From NCBI GenBank assembly GCA_900766945.1, contig CAAFXD010000310.1, forward strand, positions 1 through 9,017: a stretch of DNA of 9,017 nucleotides, in the 5' to 3' direction. Shown piece by piece: positions 7,472 through 9,017 of this stretch. Origin of the DNA: Clostridia bacterium (GTDB lineage: Bacteria; Bacillota; Clostridia; Oscillospirales; Acutalibacteraceae). A program made the position numbers and the translations under genes. The notes below the pieces were generated by a model. That model saw nothing but the letters and a program-made list of their open reading frames with translations. It was not told where the DNA came from and did no database searches. Position 1 is the stretch's first letter. The number at the start of each line of letters is the position of its first letter.

Positions 7472-7999
7472 ATGAAAAAAGTTCTTTCTGTTCTGCTTGC
7501 AGCCGCAATGTTGCTTGCGCTGTGCATCCCCGCATTTGCGGCGGACATCGCCACAGACGGCGGCACGGGCGACACCATCATTAAAACGGCGACTTTGAAA
7601 GATACCGACAGCGACGGCGTTGGCGATACCGATGCCGAGAGCTTCAAAGTCACCATTCCGGCGGACACCACCTTGCCGTGGGGGACTGCCGACACGCTCA
7701 CCGCGCTTCCCTATTATGTAGAAGCGCACCTGAAATTCGGCAAGCACCTGACGGTTGCTGTGACGAATGACGGCGCAAATACAATGAAGTACACCGTAGG
7801 CGGGAGCACGCTGACGTTGGCGTACACCCTCGGCGGCGACAAGAATTTTGACACCGTGACCCCCGTTGCGTATGATACCGTGCATGACCGCGGCGTAGAA
7901 AAGACCTTAACCGTCAGCGTTGCGGGTGACGATTGGAACACCGCCGTAGTCGGGGAATATGCAGACACCTTAACCTTTACGGTCGATGTGCTTCCGTAA
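7472..7999 (+). CDS. Small secreted beta-domain protein 3, with calcium-type loop
   Basis: Protein of 175 residues, the longest complete small paralog. Signal peptide 1-23 ends in AFA. The mature part has GGTGDTIIKT (30-39), a calcium-type loop DTDSDGVGDTD (44-54), then FKVTIPADTTLPWG (58-71), YVEAHLKFGKHLTVAV in the middle, DDWNTAV (Trp155), and GEYADTLTFTVDV near the C-terminus. Compared with the preceding paralog it has a few extra residues in the loops after IPWG and after GKHLTV, which is where the family varies most. It sits 26 bases after the preceding stop. No membrane segment, sorting signal or catalytic motif is visible. Probable role: exported subunit of the same structure as its neighbours. 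Confidence 0.85.
   Translation: MKKVLSVLLAAAMLLALCIPAFAADIATDGGTGDTIIKTATLKDTDSDGVGDTDAESFKVTIPADTTLPWGTADTLTALPYYVEAHLKFGKHLTVAVTNDGANTMKYTVGGSTLTLAYTLGGDKNFDTVTPVAYDTVHDRGVEKTLTVSVAGDDWNTAVVGEYADTLTFTVDVLP
7561..7683 (+). repeat. Direct repeat, copy 2 (tandem paralog segment)
   Basis: Second copy of the 123-base segment at 7022-7144, in the same frame and at the same relative place in the next gene. Confidence 0.7.
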
Positions 8000-8017
8000 A
8001 GCAACATAGAGAATTTT

Positions 8018-8023
8018 GAGGAG
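8018..8023 (+). promoter_or_regulatory. Ribosome binding site that fixes an ATG start
   Basis: GAGGAG lies 9 bases before the ATG at 8033. An ATG at 8026 is closer but in another frame, where it opens a short frame without a signal peptide; the TTG at 8030 is in frame but a weaker start. Confidence 0.7.
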
Positions 8024-8032
8024 TGATGATTG

Positions 8033-8530
8033 ATGAAAAAAGCAATTTCCGCAGTTTTGGCACTTGTGATGCTGGCTGTGCTTTGCGTACCCGCATTCGC
8101 GGCGAACATTGTAACAGACGGCGGCACAGGGGACTCGATTGTCAAAACCCAAACGACAACCGCCGGCGGCGACAGTGCGGAGAAGTTTACCGTTTCCATT
8201 CCTGCTGAAACCACGATTCCGTGGTTGACCACAACGGCATATAACATTGCGTATACCGTAGAATCCCATTTGGCATACGGCAAGCATTTGACCGTAACCG
8301 TTGCAGACAGCGACGGGCAAAACAAAATGCTCTATACCCCCGAAGCGGGCGTGACGCTGGAATTGCCCTACACGCTCGGCGCGACCACCTATACCGCGGC
8401 GGGCCCCGTCGTTAATCCCGCGGCAAATATTGCGGCGACCATCACCGTAGCGGAAAACGATTGGAACAATGCTGTTATCGGCGAATATGCAGACACCCTG
8501 ACATTCACCGTGGATGTCGTTACTGCGTAA
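8033..8530 (+). CDS. Small secreted beta-domain protein 4, no calcium-type loop
   Basis: Protein of 165 residues. Signal peptide 1-23 (MKKAISAV, AFA cleavage). After cleavage comes GGTGDSIVKT (30-39), matching the two preceding paralogs, but the DxDxDG loop is replaced by a short Thr/Gly/Ala linker (40-50). The core domain follows: FTVSIPAETTIPW (52-64), ESHLAYGKHLTVTV, LPYTLG, NDWNNAV (Trp144) and GEYADTLTFTVDVV at the end. The C-terminal third is nearly the same as in the preceding paralog, while the middle (after KHLTVTV) is different, so the family keeps its edge strands and varies its loops. Gap to the preceding stop is 33 bases. Function unknown; probable exported structural subunit. 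Confidence 0.85.
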   Translation: MKKAISAVLALVMLAVLCVPAFAANIVTDGGTGDSIVKTQTTTAGGDSAEKFTVSIPAETTIPWLTTTAYNIAYTVESHLAYGKHLTVTVADSDGQNKMLYTPEAGVTLELPYTLGATTYTAAGPVVNPAANIAATITVAENDWNNAVIGEYADTLTFTVDVVTA

Positions 8531-8564
8531 CCGATTTATATTTCGTTTTTGAGGAGAATGGACT

Positions 8565-9017
8565 ATGAAAAAGATTTTAGCAGTCGTCATGGCGCTTGCA
8601 ATGCTGTTTGCGCTTTGCGTGCCGGCATTTGCGGGGACGATTACAGAGGGCACGCCCGACCCGAAAGAGGCGGTTGTGCCGGTCAAAACCACCTATTCTA
8701 CAAGCGATGAAAGCTTTACCGTAACCTATCCTGCGACAATGGATATTCCGTGGGGCACCTTGGTTGACGATGCAAACGCGGCGTTTGACTATTCCGTGGT
8801 CAGCCAGTTGCAAACCGGCAAAACCATCACCGTTGCCGTGACGCAAACCAATCCCGTTATGACCTCTGCGGCAAGTGAGACTTTGAAATATGATTTGGCG
8901 GGCGATGTCAATGTCACGACCACAGCGGCGGTTGTCGCGGCAGACGCATTCACCAAAACCGTGAAGGTCGATGTTACACAGTCCGCTTGGGACGCGGCGG
9001 CAATCAATGAATACAAC
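8565..9017 (+). CDS. Small secreted beta-domain protein 5 (cut by the window edge)
   Basis: ATG with GAGGAG at 8551-8556, 34 bases after the preceding stop. The frame stays open for 151 codons to the last base of the window, so the C-terminus is missing. Signal peptide 1-23 (MKKILAV, AFA cleavage). The mature N-terminus is different from the other paralogs: GTITEGTPDPKEAVVPVKT (24-42), without GTGDTIIKT or the calcium-type loop. The core has FTVTYPATMDIPWG (51-64), QLQTGKTITVAV, and a late Trp (142, in SAWDAAA). The last visible residues, INEYN, stand where the paralogs read GEYAD, so only about 10-15 residues are likely missing. It is a fifth member of the family and shows that the array reaches the right edge. 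Confidence 0.85.
   Translation, partial: MKKILAVVMALAMLFALCVPAFAGTITEGTPDPKEAVVPVKTTYSTSDESFTVTYPATMDIPWGTLVDDANAAFDYSVVSQLQTGKTITVAVTQTNPVMTSAASETLKYDLAGDVNVTTTAAVVAADAFTKTVKVDVTQSAWDAAAINEYN

Noticed and set aside
6455..9017. Assignment of the small proteins to the WxL, camelysin/TasA or spore coat U families
   Set aside because: The ending (Y-x-D-T-L-T-[FY]-T) is similar to several beta-sandwich surface families, but the WxL motif pair and other defining features are not seen, so naming a family would be guesswork.

Overview
The window looks like a piece of a Firmicutes chromosome, most likely an uncultured gut-type clostridium of the Oscillospiraceae kind. The reasons are strong GGAGG-type ribosome binding sites, a near-consensus TTGACA/TATAAT promoter, Gram-positive MKK-type signal peptides ending in AFA, moderately high G+C, and a cluster of GGGC...GCCCCTAC hairpins upstream of a kind common in the intergenic regions of these genomes. 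The lineage is an inference; no phylogenetic marker gene is present.

Layout: positions 1-509 hold no convincing gene. They contain a cluster of small inverted repeats (43-140), a weak AT-rich palindrome (268-292), a sigma-A type promoter (390-419) and an AT-rich leader. Seven genes follow, all on the plus strand, separated by gaps of 20 to 72 bases with no visible terminator, so they are probably one operon. In order they are: a single-pass membrane protein (510-1313); a 1682-residue secreted multidomain protein (1386-6434); and five small secreted proteins (6455-6898, 6936-7445, 7472-7999, 8033-8530 and 8565 to the window edge). The last gene is cut by the window, so the array may continue.

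The main observation is that the five small proteins share one beta-rich domain and that the same domain forms the C-terminus of the giant protein. Its hallmarks are a P-A-x-x-x-I-P-W motif near the start, a G-K-x-[LIV]-[TS]-V strand in the middle, and a late Trp followed by Y-x-D-T-L-T-[FY]-T at the end. A more diverged copy seems to precede it in the giant protein. The rest of the giant protein consists of a fibronectin III-like domain, two jelly-roll, carbohydrate-binding-like domains and long helical-repeat stretches. No enzyme domain, LPXTG motif, S-layer homology domain, lipobox or sortase is visible.

The simplest reading is a secreted surface structure: a membrane-anchored accessory protein, a large adhesin-like or tip/base protein, and a set of small paralogous subunits that share the giant protein's terminal module and may associate with it or polymerise. 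Secretion, domain sharing and operon organisation can be read from the sequence. Assembly into a fibre or coat is inference.
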